From contig NZ_CP051685.1 in NCBI RefSeq assembly GCF_012849555.1, forward strand, positions 1,550,001 through 1,614,000: DNA of 64,000 nucleotides, in the 5' to 3' direction. The DNA is from Massilia forsythiae (GTDB taxonomy: Bacteria > Pseudomonadota > Gammaproteobacteria > Burkholderiales > Burkholderiaceae_D). Below the pieces are notes generated by a model. The model worked only from the letters and a program-made list of their open reading frames with translations. It made no database searches and was not told the origin of the DNA. Positions within the stretch are counted from its first letter, which is position 1. Every line of letters begins with the position of its first letter. Positions 36,701 through 45,700 of this stretch are shown in pieces. The translations under genes and the position numbers were made by a program.

Positions 36701-37341
36701 CACTTCATCGATACCCACAGGCCGCTGTAGCGGCTCATGGCCCAGGCGTGCAGGCCGTAGTCGATGTATTCCTGCACCGACGACGGGAACAGCACCGGCA
36801 TGCCGACGTGGTGCAGGATGTGGTCCGACTGGTGCGCGGTGGACGAGGACTTGGCGGCATGGTCGTCGCCGGCCAGCACGATCACGCCACCATGCTTGGC
36901 GGAACCCGCATTGTTGCCGTGCTTGAACACATCGCCGCAACGGTCCACGCCCGGCCCCTTGCCGTACCACATGGCGAACACGCCGTCGTATTTGGCGTCC
37001 TTGAACAAATTGGTCTGCTGGGTGCCCCACACCGCGGTGGCGGCCAGATCTTCGTTCATGCCTGGGTGAAAGTGCACGTGGTGCGCTTCCAGGTGCTTTT
37101 TCGCTTTCCAGGCGGTCTGGTCGACCTGCGTGACCGGCGAGCCGCGGTAGCCGCTGATGTAGCCGGCGGTGTTCAGGCCGGCCTTGACATCGCGCTCGCG
37201 CTGCAGCATCGGCAGGCGGATCAGCGCCTGCGTGCCGGTCATGAAGGCGCGGCCGCGCTCGAGCGTCCATTTGTCGTCGAGGGTGATGTCGTGCTGCGGC
37301 TGTGCCGGTTCCAGCTGGCTCGGGTCCAGGGGTGCGTTCAT
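33763..37341 (-). CDS. Indolepyruvate:ferredoxin oxidoreductase, fused IorA-IorB type
   Basis: 1192 residues. Oxidatively decarboxylates aryl or branched 2-oxo acids, made by transamination of aromatic amino acids, to acyl-CoA. The thiamine-diphosphate half includes CSGCPHNSSTKVPEGSRALA near residue 464; a ferredoxin-like cluster motif CEGCGDCSKQSNC is near 670. The gamma-type domain starts FGILVTGIGGTGVVTVGQIL near 755, and a conserved C-terminal extension follows. The single-chain form is known in proteobacteria, whereas archaea use two subunits. It is divergent from an Lrp/AsnC regulator with a candidate binding site between them. Confidence 0.93.
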   Translation of the reverse strand: MNAPLDPSQLEPAQPQHDITLDDKWTLERGRAFMTGTQALIRLPMLQRERDVKAGLNTAGYISGYRGSPVTQVDQTAWKAKKHLEAHHVHFHPGMNEDLAATAVWGTQQTNLFKDAKYDGVFAMWYGKGPGVDRCGDVFKHGNNAGSAKHGGVIVLAGDDHAAKSSSTAHQSDHILHHVGMPVLFPSSVQEYIDYGLHAWAMSRYSGLWVSMKCVTDIIESGAVVDLDPDRVQTIIPADFEMPPGGLNIRWPDAVLDQEVRMNNYKWYAALAYARANKLNKIIWDSPAPKIGIITAGKSYLDTRQALADLGIDEQAAREIGLRVYKVGMTWPLDSVGVHEFARGLDEILVVEEKRQVLEYALKEELYNLPDGERPRVVGKFDDSGEWSVKSRSGQGDWLLPGTYELNPAQIARAIASRISHYCAGHPVAERVRERIAFLEAKELVLKSIPAKANPDTDRIPYFCSGCPHNSSTKVPEGSRALAGIGCHYMVLWMDRETSTFTHMGAEGTTWIGQAPFTDEKHVFANLGDGTYFHSGVLAIRASVAARVNITYKILYNDAVAMTGGQTHDGPLDPGKISRQLAAEGVKPIVVVTDEPDKYPADYPWAEGVTVRHRADLMDVQRELREVSGVSAMIYDQTCASEKRRRRKASANGALAGGYPDPAKRAVINEAVCEGCGDCSKQSNCLSVEPLETELGRKRQINQSSCNKDFSCVSGFCPSFVTVEGGALKKPKKPAATQAAPPALPMPRIPATMEPFGILVTGIGGTGVVTVGQILAVAAHVEGKGALVLDMSGLAQKGGPVMSHVRLADRQQDLHSTRVGTGSADLVIGCDQIVTASRDALSRMGEGRTWAVVNASGATTAAFIKNPDWQFPAEGSRGAIVQACGAGNVDFIDAGQIATGLMGDAIATNMFMLGYAFQKGHVPLREASIMKAIELNAVSVAFNKAAFEWGRTAAHDPAAVARLTTPAKVIEFKRPQGLDDLIKRRVELLSAYQNADYAADYRRFVDGVRAMEGRLGQGTRLTEAVAHYLYKLMAYKDEYEVARLYTDPAFMDKIDAMFEGDTTIKFHLAPPLFARKDKDGHLVKQEFGPWMMKAFKVLAKMKGLRGTAFDPFGHSAERKTERALIGEYRRTVESLLPGLSADRLAQAVAIASIPEDIRGYGHVKERHLAAAKRKEADLLAAFHAPGATPHAA

Positions 37342-37450
37342 TGCATGTCTCCGTTGTCTTATCTTGCGCGTATCGCGTCGTTATGCGAGCCAGTATAGAC
37401 CTCCCCACCAAGCAGTAAATTTCAATCAATTCCCCACACGTCGCGATTTG

Positions 37451-37465
37451 CGCAATAAAATTGCG
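37451..37465. promoter_or_regulatory. Candidate Lrp/AsnC binding site
   Basis: CGCAAT-AAA-ATTGCG, a perfect inverted repeat with an A/T core, in the 150-bp divergent promoter region. Lrp-type sites are typically ~15 bp with an AT-rich centre. It ends 26 bp before the regulator ATG, suitable for autoregulation and control of the oxidoreductase gene. Confidence 0.6.
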
Positions 37466-37491
37466 GCACACCGGATCGTCAAGAGGAATTC

Positions 37492-37992
37492 ATGTCAAAA
37501 ATCGAACTGGACAAAACCGACCGCAAAATCCTGTCCATCCTGCAATCGGATGGGCGCCTGTCCAACCAGGACGTGGCCGAACGCGTCAGCCTGTCTCCTT
37601 CTCCCTGCCTGCGCCGCATCAAGCGGCTCGAGGAAGCCGGCGTCATCCGCCAGTACGTGGCGCTGCTCGACCCCGACAAGCTCGGTCTCGGCCTGCTGGC
37701 CTATGTGAACGTACGCCTGGAAAAGCACAGCGAAGGCGCGCCGAACGCGCGCGTGCCGGCGACCTCGCCGCGCTTCGAGTTCGCGCAAGCGGTATCGGCC
37801 TGGCCCGAAGTCGTGGCCTGCTATGCGATGACCGGAGAAATGGATTTCCTGCTGCGCGTGCATGTGGAAGACATGGAACATTTCTCGCGCTTCATGATGA
37901 GCACGCTGCTGCGCCATCCGGCAGTGCTGGACGTGAAGTCGAGCTTCGCCCTGCAGCGCATCAAGGAAACCACGGCGCTGCCGCTGGTGTGA
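37492..37992 (+). CDS. Lrp/AsnC family transcriptional regulator
   Basis: 166 residues. An N-terminal helix-turn-helix (LDKTDRKILSILQSDGRLSN then QDVAERVSLSPSPCLRRIKR) is followed by a RAM effector domain with VVACYAMTGEMDFLLRVHVE. The ATG is preceded by AGAGGAA. It is divergent from the indolepyruvate oxidoreductase, so it likely controls that gene in response to an amino acid. A strong terminator follows. Confidence 0.93.
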   Translation: MSKIELDKTDRKILSILQSDGRLSNQDVAERVSLSPSPCLRRIKRLEEAGVIRQYVALLDPDKLGLGLLAYVNVRLEKHSEGAPNARVPATSPRFEFAQAVSAWPEVVACYAMTGEMDFLLRVHVEDMEHFSRFMMSTLLRHPAVLDVKSSFALQRIKETTALPLV

Positions 37993-38056
37993 GGACATCC
38001 GCCGGCAAGCGCAGCGCTTGGCCGATAGCCGGATGCCGCCCACTGATGCACGGCCG

Positions 38057-38095
38057 ACACCCCGGCGCGATGGCCGCGCCGGGGTGTTTTTTATT
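38057..38095 (+). terminator. Intrinsic terminator of the Lrp-type regulator gene
   Basis: A 13-bp perfect stem (ACACCCCGGCGCG / CGCGCCGGGGTGT), 5-nt loop, then TTTTTATT. It is 64 bp beyond the regulator stop and also separates it from the converging mannan operon, which ends 12 bp further on. Confidence 0.93.
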
Positions 38096-38106
38096 GTTTA
38101 TACCGT

Positions 38107-39249
38107 TTACCAGCCGGCCAGGCGGCGCAGGTGCGGCGCCAGTTCGCGCGCCATGGCCGCGTGCTGGGGCGTGGTCGGATGCGCATCCTGCGCATCGCCC
38201 GGATGGTGCAGCGACGGGATCGCGTGCACGCGCGCGTCCGCCACCCGTTCCACCGTCTCGCGCAGGTAGGCAGTGAGCGCCGCCTTTTTTTCGCCGTCCA
38301 GGATGGCGCCTTCGGTGAGCGCGACCTGCGCCTGCGGATGGTCGCGCAGCAGGCGGCGCACGAAGGCGGCGTAGGCGCCGACCCAGGCTTCGCGCTCGGG
38401 AATGCCCTGGTTGAAATCGTTGGTACCGATCGCCACCAGGATCAGATCGGCCCGGTCATCGGCTTGTTGCCACGGCGCCGGTGCGGCGGCGTCGGCAATC
38501 GCCAGTTCGTAAAAGGCCGGCAACTGGTATTCGTCGGTGTTGCCGTTCCAGCTGCGCAGCAGCCCGCGCCCGCCATGGCACACCAGCTGCACCCGGGCGC
38601 CCAGGGCGTGTCCAAGCAGCATGCCGTAGGAAGCGCCGGCGTTCCACCAGCTCGGGTCGTTCTTGTCGCCCGGGCCGCGCTCCATGTCGGCGCCGCAGGT
38701 GACGGAGTCGCCCAGCACCAGCATGCTGCGCGCGGGCAGCGGCGGCGGTGCGTGAAAGCGGCCGTCGGTGGCGAAGCGCGCCACCGTCACCACGCCGAGC
38801 CAGGTCTCGGTGCGGTGCAGCAGCTCGACCCGGTGCCGTCCCGGCGCCGCATGTTCGACCAGCGCCACGCTGCGCCGCCGGGTGCCGGGACGCAGCGTGA
38901 ACGGGGTGCCGCCGTCGACGCGCACGTCGAGCAGGCTGCCGGCGCCGCCGGCGAGATCGGCCGCCAGGCGGGTGCCCTCGAATTCGACGGTCAGCGTCAC
39001 GCCGGGATAGCCGAAGCGCAACGCGCCATCCCCGGCGGCGACAGTGCGGCCCATGCGCAGCACGCGCGCGTCGTCGGCGCGCATGCTGGCCATGGCGGCG
39101 CTTGGCGCAGCGGCATCGGCTGCTGCAGCAAGGGCCGCAGCGGCTGCCGCCATGGCGGCCGCGCCGGCCAGCAGCGCCAGCGCCGCGCGCGCCAAACGCC
39201 GTCCGGACGGTAAGCGGGCGCCTGCGGCGTGGCGTTTGCCGGTACTCAT
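38107..39249 (-). CDS. Secreted SGNH/GDSL carbohydrate esterase (CE2-like acetylesterase)
   Basis: 380 residues. A long hydrophobic Ala-rich signal region is followed by a beta-sandwich N-terminal domain and an SGNH hydrolase domain: SMLVLGDSVTCGAD (nucleophile Ser), GNTDEYQL, IGTNDFNQG (Asn of block III) and, at the end, DAHPTTPQHAAMA (catalytic His). This two-domain build is that of CE2 enzymes, which remove acetyl groups from xylan, glucomannan or gluco-oligosaccharides. Its ATG is 4 bp after the GH27 stop, at the end of the five-gene operon, which fits deacetylation of softwood-type galactoglucomannan. Confidence 0.82.
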   Translation of the reverse strand: MSTGKRHAAGARLPSGRRLARAALALLAGAAAMAAAAAALAAAADAAAPSAAMASMRADDARVLRMGRTVAAGDGALRFGYPGVTLTVEFEGTRLAADLAGGAGSLLDVRVDGGTPFTLRPGTRRRSVALVEHAAPGRHRVELLHRTETWLGVVTVARFATDGRFHAPPPLPARSMLVLGDSVTCGADMERGPGDKNDPSWWNAGASYGMLLGHALGARVQLVCHGGRGLLRSWNGNTDEYQLPAFYELAIADAAAPAPWQQADDRADLILVAIGTNDFNQGIPEREAWVGAYAAFVRRLLRDHPQAQVALTEGAILDGEKKAALTAYLRETVERVADARVHAIPSLHHPGDAQDAHPTTPQHAAMARELAPHLRRLAGW

Positions 39250-39253
39250 TCCG

Positions 39254-40498
39254 CTATGCCTTTTTGAGGCGCAACAGCACCACGCCGTGCGCCGGCACCG
39301 TCACGTCCAGGCGCTTATCCGTATCGCCGCGCTTGCCGGTCCAGGCATCCTGCCAGCGCCAGGTGTCTTTATTGAAATCGACCTCGCGCTTGCTCAGATC
39401 GTCGCTGATGCGGTGCTGCTTCCAGTCCCAGCGGTACGGCAGCGGCGCCTCGCCGCGGTTCAGGATCATCACGGCCCACTCGTCGCCCGCCAGCGGCTTG
39501 GCCCACAGCTCGACCTGCCCCTGGTTATAAAAGCGCAGCGCCTGCACCCCGAGCGGGTCCTGGTTGATGGCGATGACCTCGCGCCGGCCGATGATGCCCT
39601 GTACCGGGGCCGGCATCGAACGCAGATCGTTGCCGAGGATGAGCGGGGAATTCAGCATGGCCCACAGCGAGAAGTGGGCGCGGTCCTCGTCTTCGGTCAT
39701 GCCCATGCCGACTTCGAGCATGTCCATATCGTTCCAGTGGCCGGGACCGGCGTACTTGCGCAGGCCGGCCTGCTTGTCGAGGATGCGCAGCACCCCCAAG
39801 GCGGACCAGGAACCATGGTTCATCTCGCAATCCCAGCATGGGTAGATGTCGCCGGTGGTGCGCCACGACTGGCCCACGTCCTGCGCCCATTCCCACGGCT
39901 TGTTCTCGCCCCATTCGCAGATGCTGAGCAGCATCGGGCGGCCGGACGCCTTGATGGCGTCGCGCATGGTGGTGTAGGCGCCGACCGCATTCAAGCCCTT
40001 GCTGTCGCACCAGTCGTACTTGACGTAGTCGATGCCCCAGGCGGCGTAGCTGCGCGCATCCTGGTATTCGTGGCCGCGGCTGCCGGGCCGGCCGCCGCAG
40101 GTGGTGGCACCGACGTCCGAATAGATGCCGAGCTTCAGGCCGCGCGCGTGCACGTAGTCGGCCAGCGCTTTCATGCCGGACGGGAAGCGCTGCGGGTCCG
40201 GGCGCATGTTGCCGTCGGCATCGCGGCTGCCGTGCCAGCAATCGTCGATGTTGATGTACTGGTAGCCCACATCCTTGAGGCCGAGCTTGACCATGGCGTC
40301 GGCGGTCTCGCGGATCAGCTTCTCGTCGATGTTGCAGGCGAATTTGTTCCAGCTGTTCCAGCCCATCTGCGGCGTGGCGGCCAGGCCGCCGGCCTGTTGC
40401 GCCCAGGCGGCGCCGGGGGCGGCCAGGCCGATGCAGGCCAGCTGTGCGGCGGCCAGCGCCCCGGCCAGAGCGCCGTGCAGCCTGCGTTTCGCCGTCAT
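39254..40498 (-). CDS. Alpha-galactosidase, GH27
   Basis: 414 residues with a signal peptide (MTAKRRLHGALAGALAAAQL ... GAAWA). The GH27 opening is TPQMGWNSWNKFACNIDE and the substrate loop YQYINIDDCWHG; the nucleophile Asp is in YVKYDWCDSKG near residue 162 and the acid/base Asp in WRTTGDIYPCW near 215. It should release alpha-1,6-galactose branches from galactomannan or galactoglucomannan. The start is set by the signal peptide and by the ATGA overlap with the upstream GH5 stop. It probably acts in the periplasm. Confidence 0.93.
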   Translation of the reverse strand: MTAKRRLHGALAGALAAAQLACIGLAAPGAAWAQQAGGLAATPQMGWNSWNKFACNIDEKLIRETADAMVKLGLKDVGYQYINIDDCWHGSRDADGNMRPDPQRFPSGMKALADYVHARGLKLGIYSDVGATTCGGRPGSRGHEYQDARSYAAWGIDYVKYDWCDSKGLNAVGAYTTMRDAIKASGRPMLLSICEWGENKPWEWAQDVGQSWRTTGDIYPCWDCEMNHGSWSALGVLRILDKQAGLRKYAGPGHWNDMDMLEVGMGMTEDEDRAHFSLWAMLNSPLILGNDLRSMPAPVQGIIGRREVIAINQDPLGVQALRFYNQGQVELWAKPLAGDEWAVMILNRGEAPLPYRWDWKQHRISDDLSKREVDFNKDTWRWQDAWTGKRGDTDKRLDVTVPAHGVVLLRLKKA

Positions 40499-41925
40499 GG
40501 CTTGCCTCCGATGGCGCGCAGGCGCTGGGCCGATGCCTGGATCAGTTTGAGGGTGCTGGCGTCGCTGTCGAACACCGAATACAGGCCCTGCTCTTCCTGC
40601 GGCGGATCGCCGACGAAGTCGTTGCCCGGCTTCCACCAGTAATCGGCATTCGCCGCACGCCCGGCGCCGCCCCAGGCCCAGAAATTCCAGCCGGCGATCG
40701 GGTCGCCGGCGGCGGCGCGCTGCTGCACCAGCTTGAAGACTTCGCCGTAGAAGCGGTCGCGCACCGTGGTCGGCGCGGCGATGTCGAACGAGGCGCCGTC
40801 GCGGTCCATGCCGAATTCTTCCAGCACGATCGGCTTGCCCAGGGTCTTGGCGTAGTCGACGTGGACGTTCAGGTAGCGCAGGCTCTTGTCCATCATGCCG
40901 GCCCAGGTTTTATCGGGCTGCTTCGAATCGAACCAGCCCCAGTTCTTCGGCCACAGGTGGTACGTGAGGTAGGCGATGTTCGGCGTGCGGTGCGCGTCCA
41001 GGTACAGCTGGCCATCCTCGGCCGAACCGGCCAGGCCTTCGCTGCCGCTGCTGACCATGTGCTTGCCATCGAGCGAGCGGATATAGCCGGCGGTCTCGGC
41101 GATCCAGCGCACGTAGGCCGCCTTTTGCTCCTTGCCGGCCTTGGCGTTGCCGGGACGCGGCTCGTTGGCCAGCTGCCAGGCCATCAGCGCCGGGTCGTCG
41201 CGGTAAGCCTTGCCGGTGACGCTGTTGACGCGCTTGACGATGCGCGCGATCACGCGCCGGTACTCGGACTGGGCATTCGCATTGCCGTAGAAGCGCGCAT
41301 TCTCCGCCATGAAGCGCTCGTAGTCCTTGCTCACGTTGGGGTCGTGCGCCGCGCTGCCCGTGAACCAGTTCAGGTACTGGGTCATGCCACCCGACCACTG
41401 CCAGAAGTTGTTCAGGTATAGCACCGCGGTCATGTCGCGCTTGCCCAGTTCGGCCAGCAGGAAATCCAGCCCTTTCAGTAATTCCTCGTCGTACTGGCCG
41501 GGCGCACTCGTCGTGGCCGGGCTGACCGCGCTCTTCATGTCGGTCTTTTCGGACACCGCCAGCACGCGCACGTTGTTGATGCCGAGCGCCTGCAGGCGGT
41601 CCAGTTCCTTGACCAGGCGCGCGCGCTGGCCGACGCCGCTCGGCGCGCCCAGGTAGCCGCCGTACCAGAGGTTAGTGCCGGCCACGTAGTAGCGCTGGCC
41701 GTTGCGCACGAAATGCGTGCCTTGCACGACGACGAAGGCGGCGTCGGGCGCGGCGGCCATGCCTTGCGGCGCGCTTTGCGCCGCACCGGCGCTGCCCGCC
41801 GCCAGCGCGCCCGCCATGACGGCCGCCGCCAGCGCGATCGCCGGCTTGAAGGCGGCAGGTTTCACAGCAGAGGTTACAGCAGGTTTTACAGCAGGGGTTA
41901 CAGCGAAAACGATCCCGTGTTTCAT
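40495..41925 (-). CDS. GH5 endo-beta-1,4-mannanase-like enzyme (probably subfamily 7)
   Basis: 476 residues, exported. The N-terminus is unusual: repeated AVTP/AVKP tetrapeptides encoded by 12-bp repeats precede the hydrophobic signal core (AIALAAAVMAGALAAGSAGA). The catalytic domain starts at FVRNGQRYYVAGTNLWYGGY, a phrase typical of GH5 mannanases. The acid/base Glu is in WQLANEPRP near residue 255 and the nucleophile Glu in IVLEEFGMDRDG near 369. Expected reaction: endo-cleavage of beta-mannan chains. It is coupled to the GH27 gene by a 4-bp overlap and lies 25 bp after GH3. Confidence 0.87.
   Translation of the reverse strand: MKHGIVFAVTPAVKPAVTSAVKPAAFKPAIALAAAVMAGALAAGSAGAAQSAPQGMAAAPDAAFVVVQGTHFVRNGQRYYVAGTNLWYGGYLGAPSGVGQRARLVKELDRLQALGINNVRVLAVSEKTDMKSAVSPATTSAPGQYDEELLKGLDFLLAELGKRDMTAVLYLNNFWQWSGGMTQYLNWFTGSAAHDPNVSKDYERFMAENARFYGNANAQSEYRRVIARIVKRVNSVTGKAYRDDPALMAWQLANEPRPGNAKAGKEQKAAYVRWIAETAGYIRSLDGKHMVSSGSEGLAGSAEDGQLYLDAHRTPNIAYLTYHLWPKNWGWFDSKQPDKTWAGMMDKSLRYLNVHVDYAKTLGKPIVLEEFGMDRDGASFDIAAPTTVRDRFYGEVFKLVQQRAAAGDPIAGWNFWAWGGAGRAANADYWWKPGNDFVGDPPQEEQGLYSVFDSDASTLKLIQASAQRLRAIGGKP
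41855..41902. repeat. 12-bp tandem repeat in the GH5 signal-peptide coding region
   Basis: Four diverged units close to GCAGGTTTTACA. On the coding strand they give AVTP, AVKP, AVTS and AVKP just after the start codon. A change in copy number would alter the length of the signal n-region but not the frame. Confidence 0.8.
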
Positions 41926-41950
41926 GTTCGCTCCAGAATAAAAGGATGGA

Positions 41951-44206
41951 TCAGCGGCCGGCCTGCAGGCGTCCGCGCGCATCGAGGGTGGCGGCCGGCA
42001 CGTCGACCGTCACGCTGCTGGCGTTGGTGCCGGCGGCGTCCTCGGCCAGCATCAGCTTGACCTTGCCTTTGGTAATGCGCCAGGTGCGCGAGGCTTCGTC
42101 GAACATGCCCAGCACGCGCGGCTCGACCGTCACCTCGACTTCCTTCGATTCGCCCGGCTGCAGCGCGACCTTGTCCCAGCCGGCCAGGCGCTTCGGCGCT
42201 TCCCACCTGGCGCCCAGCGGCGACGCGTACACCTGCGGCACGTCCTTGCCGGCCACGCTGCCGGTGTTGGTCACCTTGAAACGCACGTGCAGGCGGCCAT
42301 CCTTCATCTGCGCGCCCAGGCCGGAATAGGCAAACGTCGTGTACGACAGGCCGTGGCCGAACGCGAACAGCGGCTTGATGCCCTTCTGGTCGAACCATTT
42401 GTAGCCGACCGTGGCGCCCTCGGTGTAGTCGATGGCGAACTGCATTTCCGGCTGCTTGGGGTCGCCGTCCAGCTTCGGCCGCGGCAGCTGCTGCTCCGAG
42501 ACCGGGAACGTGGCCGGCAGGTGGCCGGACGGGTTCACCGCGCCGAACAGGATGTTGGCGATGGCGTCGCCGCCGCCGCTGCCCGGGTACCAGGCTTCCA
42601 GCACCGCCGGCACCTTGTTCAGCCACGGCATGGCCACCGGGCTGCCGTTTTCCAGCACCACCACGGTTTTCGCGTTGGCGCCGGCCACCTGCGCGATCAG
42701 GTCGTCCTGGCGGTCCGGCAGCGCCAGCGATTCGGCATCGTTGGCTTCGCCGATCCACTGGGTGGCGAACACCAGCGCCACGTCGGCCTGGGCCGCCACG
42801 CGTGCGGCGCGCGCTTTATCCGTGCCGTCGTCGTAGACCACTTTCGCGTTCGGCGCCAGCGCCTGGATCGCGCGCAGCGGCGAGGACGGGTGGTACACCA
42901 CCGGGCCCGGCCAGGTCGCCGGCAGCAAGCCCTTCACCGCCATGCCGCCCACCGGATACACCTGCGAGGAACCGCCGCCGGACAGCACGCCGACGTCCGC
43001 ATGGCCACCGATGACGGCGATGGTGCGCACCGTCTTCGCCAGCGGCAGCACGCGGCCGTCGTTCTTCAGCAGCACCATGCCCTCTTCCGCGGTGGCGCGG
43101 CTGACCGCGACGTTCCTGGCGGCGTCGATGGCGCCGCCCTCCTTGACCGGGTGGTCGACCACGCCCTTGGCGAACATGGTGCGCACGATGCGCGTGACCA
43201 TGTCGTCCAGGCGCGCCTGCGATACCGCGCCGGTTTTGACCGCTTCCTGCAGCGCGCCGCCGAAGTACGGCGACTTGTCGAACTCATGGCCGGACTGCTG
43301 GTCCAGGCCGTTGTTCGCGGCAGCCACGGTGCTGTGGGTGGCGCCCCAGTCGGACATCACGAAACCCTTGAAACCCCAGTCGCGCTTCAGCACGTCGTTG
43401 AGCAGGTAGCCGTTCTCGCAGGCGTAGGGACCATTCACCCGGTTGTACGAGCACATCACCGAACCGGCGTCCGACTGCTCCAGTGCGATTTCCATCGCCA
43501 GCAGGTCGGACATGCGGTGCGCCGCCTTGTCGATGCGCGCATCGAGTTCGTTGCGGCCGGTTTCCTGGTCGTTCAGCGCGAAGTGCTTCAGGGTCGAGAT
43601 CACGTGGTTCGACTCGATGCCCTTGATGGCATTGCCGACCATGGTGCCGGCCAGCAGCGGGTCTTCGCCGGCGTATTCGAAGTTGCGGCCGTTGCGCGGT
43701 TCGCGCAGCAGGTTGACGCCGCCGGCCAGCATCACGTTGAAGCCGGAGGCGCGCGCCTCGGCACCGATCATGGCGCCGCCGGCGTAGGCCACCTTCGGGT
43801 CCCAGCTCGACGCCGTCATCAGGCCCGACGGCAGCGAGGTGCGCTCGCGCACCTTGGGACCGCCCTGCGAGGCCACGCCCAGGCCGGCGTCGGTCTCGAA
43901 CAGCGCCGGCAGGCCCAGGCGCGGGGTGCCGGGGATGTAGCCGGCCGATTGCGGCAGCGCTTCCGCGATCTTTGCCTTGCCGTTGAAGTCGTGGCCGAAG
44001 TAGGCGAATACCCAGCGCAGCTTTTCTTCCTGGGTCATGGCCTTGACGGCCAGCTGGGCGCGCTGGTCGGCGCCCAGGGCGCGGTCGAGCCAGGGTTTCT
44101 GCGCCGGTTCCGGCGGGGTGGCGGGCGCGGCGGCGGCGAGCAGGGGGAAGGCCATGGCGATGGCGGCGGCGGCGGAAGTCAGGACGTGCTGGTGGCGGAA
44201 ACGCAT
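41951..44206 (-). CDS. GH3 beta-glycosidase, exported
   Basis: 751 residues with signal peptide MRFRHQHVLTSAAAAIAMAF ... LLAAAA. GH3 blocks: GLPALFETDAGLGVAS, NLLREPRNGRNFEYAGEDP, VISTLKHFALNDQETGRNEL and the nucleophile Asp in GFVMSDWGATHS near residue 285. The second alpha/beta domain and a C-terminal FnIII-like domain (VRFKVTNTGSVAGKDVPQVY) complete a full-length enzyme. Annotated relatives are beta-glucosidases; in this operon it more likely trims gluco-manno-oligosaccharides, and beta-mannosidase activity is possible. The start was chosen from the signal peptide and the AGAGAGG upstream. Confidence 0.9.
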   Translation of the reverse strand: MRFRHQHVLTSAAAAIAMAFPLLAAAAPATPPEPAQKPWLDRALGADQRAQLAVKAMTQEEKLRWVFAYFGHDFNGKAKIAEALPQSAGYIPGTPRLGLPALFETDAGLGVASQGGPKVRERTSLPSGLMTASSWDPKVAYAGGAMIGAEARASGFNVMLAGGVNLLREPRNGRNFEYAGEDPLLAGTMVGNAIKGIESNHVISTLKHFALNDQETGRNELDARIDKAAHRMSDLLAMEIALEQSDAGSVMCSYNRVNGPYACENGYLLNDVLKRDWGFKGFVMSDWGATHSTVAAANNGLDQQSGHEFDKSPYFGGALQEAVKTGAVSQARLDDMVTRIVRTMFAKGVVDHPVKEGGAIDAARNVAVSRATAEEGMVLLKNDGRVLPLAKTVRTIAVIGGHADVGVLSGGGSSQVYPVGGMAVKGLLPATWPGPVVYHPSSPLRAIQALAPNAKVVYDDGTDKARAARVAAQADVALVFATQWIGEANDAESLALPDRQDDLIAQVAGANAKTVVVLENGSPVAMPWLNKVPAVLEAWYPGSGGGDAIANILFGAVNPSGHLPATFPVSEQQLPRPKLDGDPKQPEMQFAIDYTEGATVGYKWFDQKGIKPLFAFGHGLSYTTFAYSGLGAQMKDGRLHVRFKVTNTGSVAGKDVPQVYASPLGARWEAPKRLAGWDKVALQPGESKEVEVTVEPRVLGMFDEASRTWRITKGKVKLMLAEDAAGTNASSVTVDVPAATLDARGRLQAGR

Positions 44207-44307
44207 GGAACGGTGCCTCTCTCTATCGAGTTCTGGGATGGTGGTGGCGGTATGGCGTGGAACCGCCGCGCGGCCGGCATGGCCCGAGCGCGGCGGCGTT
44301 GAAACGG

Positions 44308-45600
44308 TCAGGCGGCCGGGCCGTGCGAGTACAGGCGCGCATACCTGGCGCCGAAGTACAGCACGAAGGCGTAGCACGCGGCCGGTACCAGGAACGACGG
44401 CTGCAGGCCGAGCGCATCGGCCAGCGCGCCCTGCACGAACGGCACGATGGCGCCGCCGACGATGGCCATGCACAGCACGCCGGACGCCTGGCCGGTCAGC
44501 GGACCGAGGCGGTGCAGCGCCATGCTGAAGATGGTCGGGAACATGATCGAATTGCACAGGCCGACCGCCAGCAGCGCCCACATGGCGGTGCGGCCGCTGC
44601 CGAAGGTGGCGGTGAGCACCAGCAGGATCGCCAGCGCGGCGTTGCAGGCCAGCGCGCGGCCCGGGCTGACGCGGCGCATCACCAGCGAGCCGACGAAGCG
44701 GCCGATCATGGCGCCGCCCCAGTAGTAGCTGACGTACAGGGCGGCGTCGGCGTGCGCCAGGCCGGCGATGCGCGCCTCGCCCAGGAAGTTGATCAGGAAG
44801 CTGCCGATGCTGACCTCGGCGCCCACGTAGACGAAGATGCAGACCGCGCCCAGCACCAGGTGCTTGTGCTGCAACAGCGAACCGGCCGCCGCGGCCGCGC
44901 CGGCGGCGCCGTCGCGGATCGCCGGCAGGCGCACCAGCGCGAACAGCACGGCCAGGCCCAGCAGCGCCGCCGCCAGGACCAGGTACGGCCCCTGCACCGC
45001 CGCCGCCTGGTGCGCCTGGTAGACCACTTGTTGCGCGGCCGGCAGGCGCGCCAGTTCGTCGGCGCCGAGCACGGTGCCGGACAGGATCAAGAGGCCGCCC
45101 AGCGCCGGCGCCAGCGTGGTGCCGAGCGAATTGAAGGCTTGCGTCAGGTTCAGGCGGCTGGACGCGGTGGCCGGCGCACCCAGCACCGTCACGTACGGGT
45201 TGGCCGCCACCTGCAGGATGGTGATGCCGCCGGCCAGCACGAAGAAGGCGAACAGGAACAGGCCGTAGCCGCTGGTGGCCGCCGGATAGAACAGCGCGCA
45301 GCCGCCCGCGGCGATGGCGAGACCCGTCACGGCGCCGTGCTTGTAGCCGATGCGCCGGATCAGCATGCCGGCCGGCAGCGACACGATGGCGTAGGCGCCG
45401 AAGAAACAGAACTGCACCAGCATCGCCTGCACGTAGGTCAGCGTGTAGATCGACTTCAGGTGCGGGATCAGCACGTCGTTCAGCGAAGTCAGCAGACCCC
45501 ACATGAAGAACAGGATGGTGACGACGGTCAGCGGAAAGGCGGTGTTGGCCGGCTGGGCATGGTCGAGCGGCGCGAGCGCCGGCGATGAAACGCGTTCCAT
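44308..45600 (-). CDS. Sugar MFS transporter (FucP/FGHS family), first gene of the mannan operon
   Basis: 430 residues with about twelve membrane segments. Conserved phrases are [40 protein letters not shown] and [11 protein letters not shown], as in the paralogue at 26290. AGGAGACACC precedes the chosen ATG. It heads the minus-strand operon (MFS, GH3, GH5, GH27, CE2-like) and should import the released monosaccharide, probably mannose or glucose, for the isomerase and kinase encoded divergently. No outer-membrane TonB-dependent receptor is present in the locus. Confidence 0.88.
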   Translation of the reverse strand: MERVSSPALAPLDHAQPANTAFPLTVVTILFFMWGLLTSLNDVLIPHLKSIYTLTYVQAMLVQFCFFGAYAIVSLPAGMLIRRIGYKHGAVTGLAIAAGGCALFYPAATSGYGLFLFAFFVLAGGITILQVAANPYVTVLGAPATASSRLNLTQAFNSLGTTLAPALGGLLILSGTVLGADELARLPAAQQVVYQAHQAAAVQGPYLVLAAALLGLAVLFALVRLPAIRDGAAGAAAAAGSLLQHKHLVLGAVCIFVYVGAEVSIGSFLINFLGEARIAGLAHADAALYVSYYWGGAMIGRFVGSLVMRRVSPGRALACNAALAILLVLTATFGSGRTAMWALLAVGLCNSIMFPTIFSMALHRLGPLTGQASGVLCMAIVGGAIVPFVQGALADALGLQPSFLVPAACYAFVLYFGARYARLYSHGPAA

Positions 45601-45663
45601 GGTGTCTCCTGATAATTTTTGTGTAATTACAACTTTTTTATTCGAAATATTGTGCATAAGCAG

Positions 45664-45678
45664 TTTGACAGGGTCAAA
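45664..45678. promoter_or_regulatory. Inverted repeat TTTGAC-AGG-GTCAAA in the mannan intergenic region
   Basis: Perfect 6-bp arms with a 3-bp centre, 64 bp upstream of the transporter ATG, where the promoter of the minus operon is expected. The TTTGAC arm could also serve as a plus-strand -35 element. Confidence 0.45.
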
Positions 45679-45700
45679 TGGAGGATTGTTTCCTGGCCAA

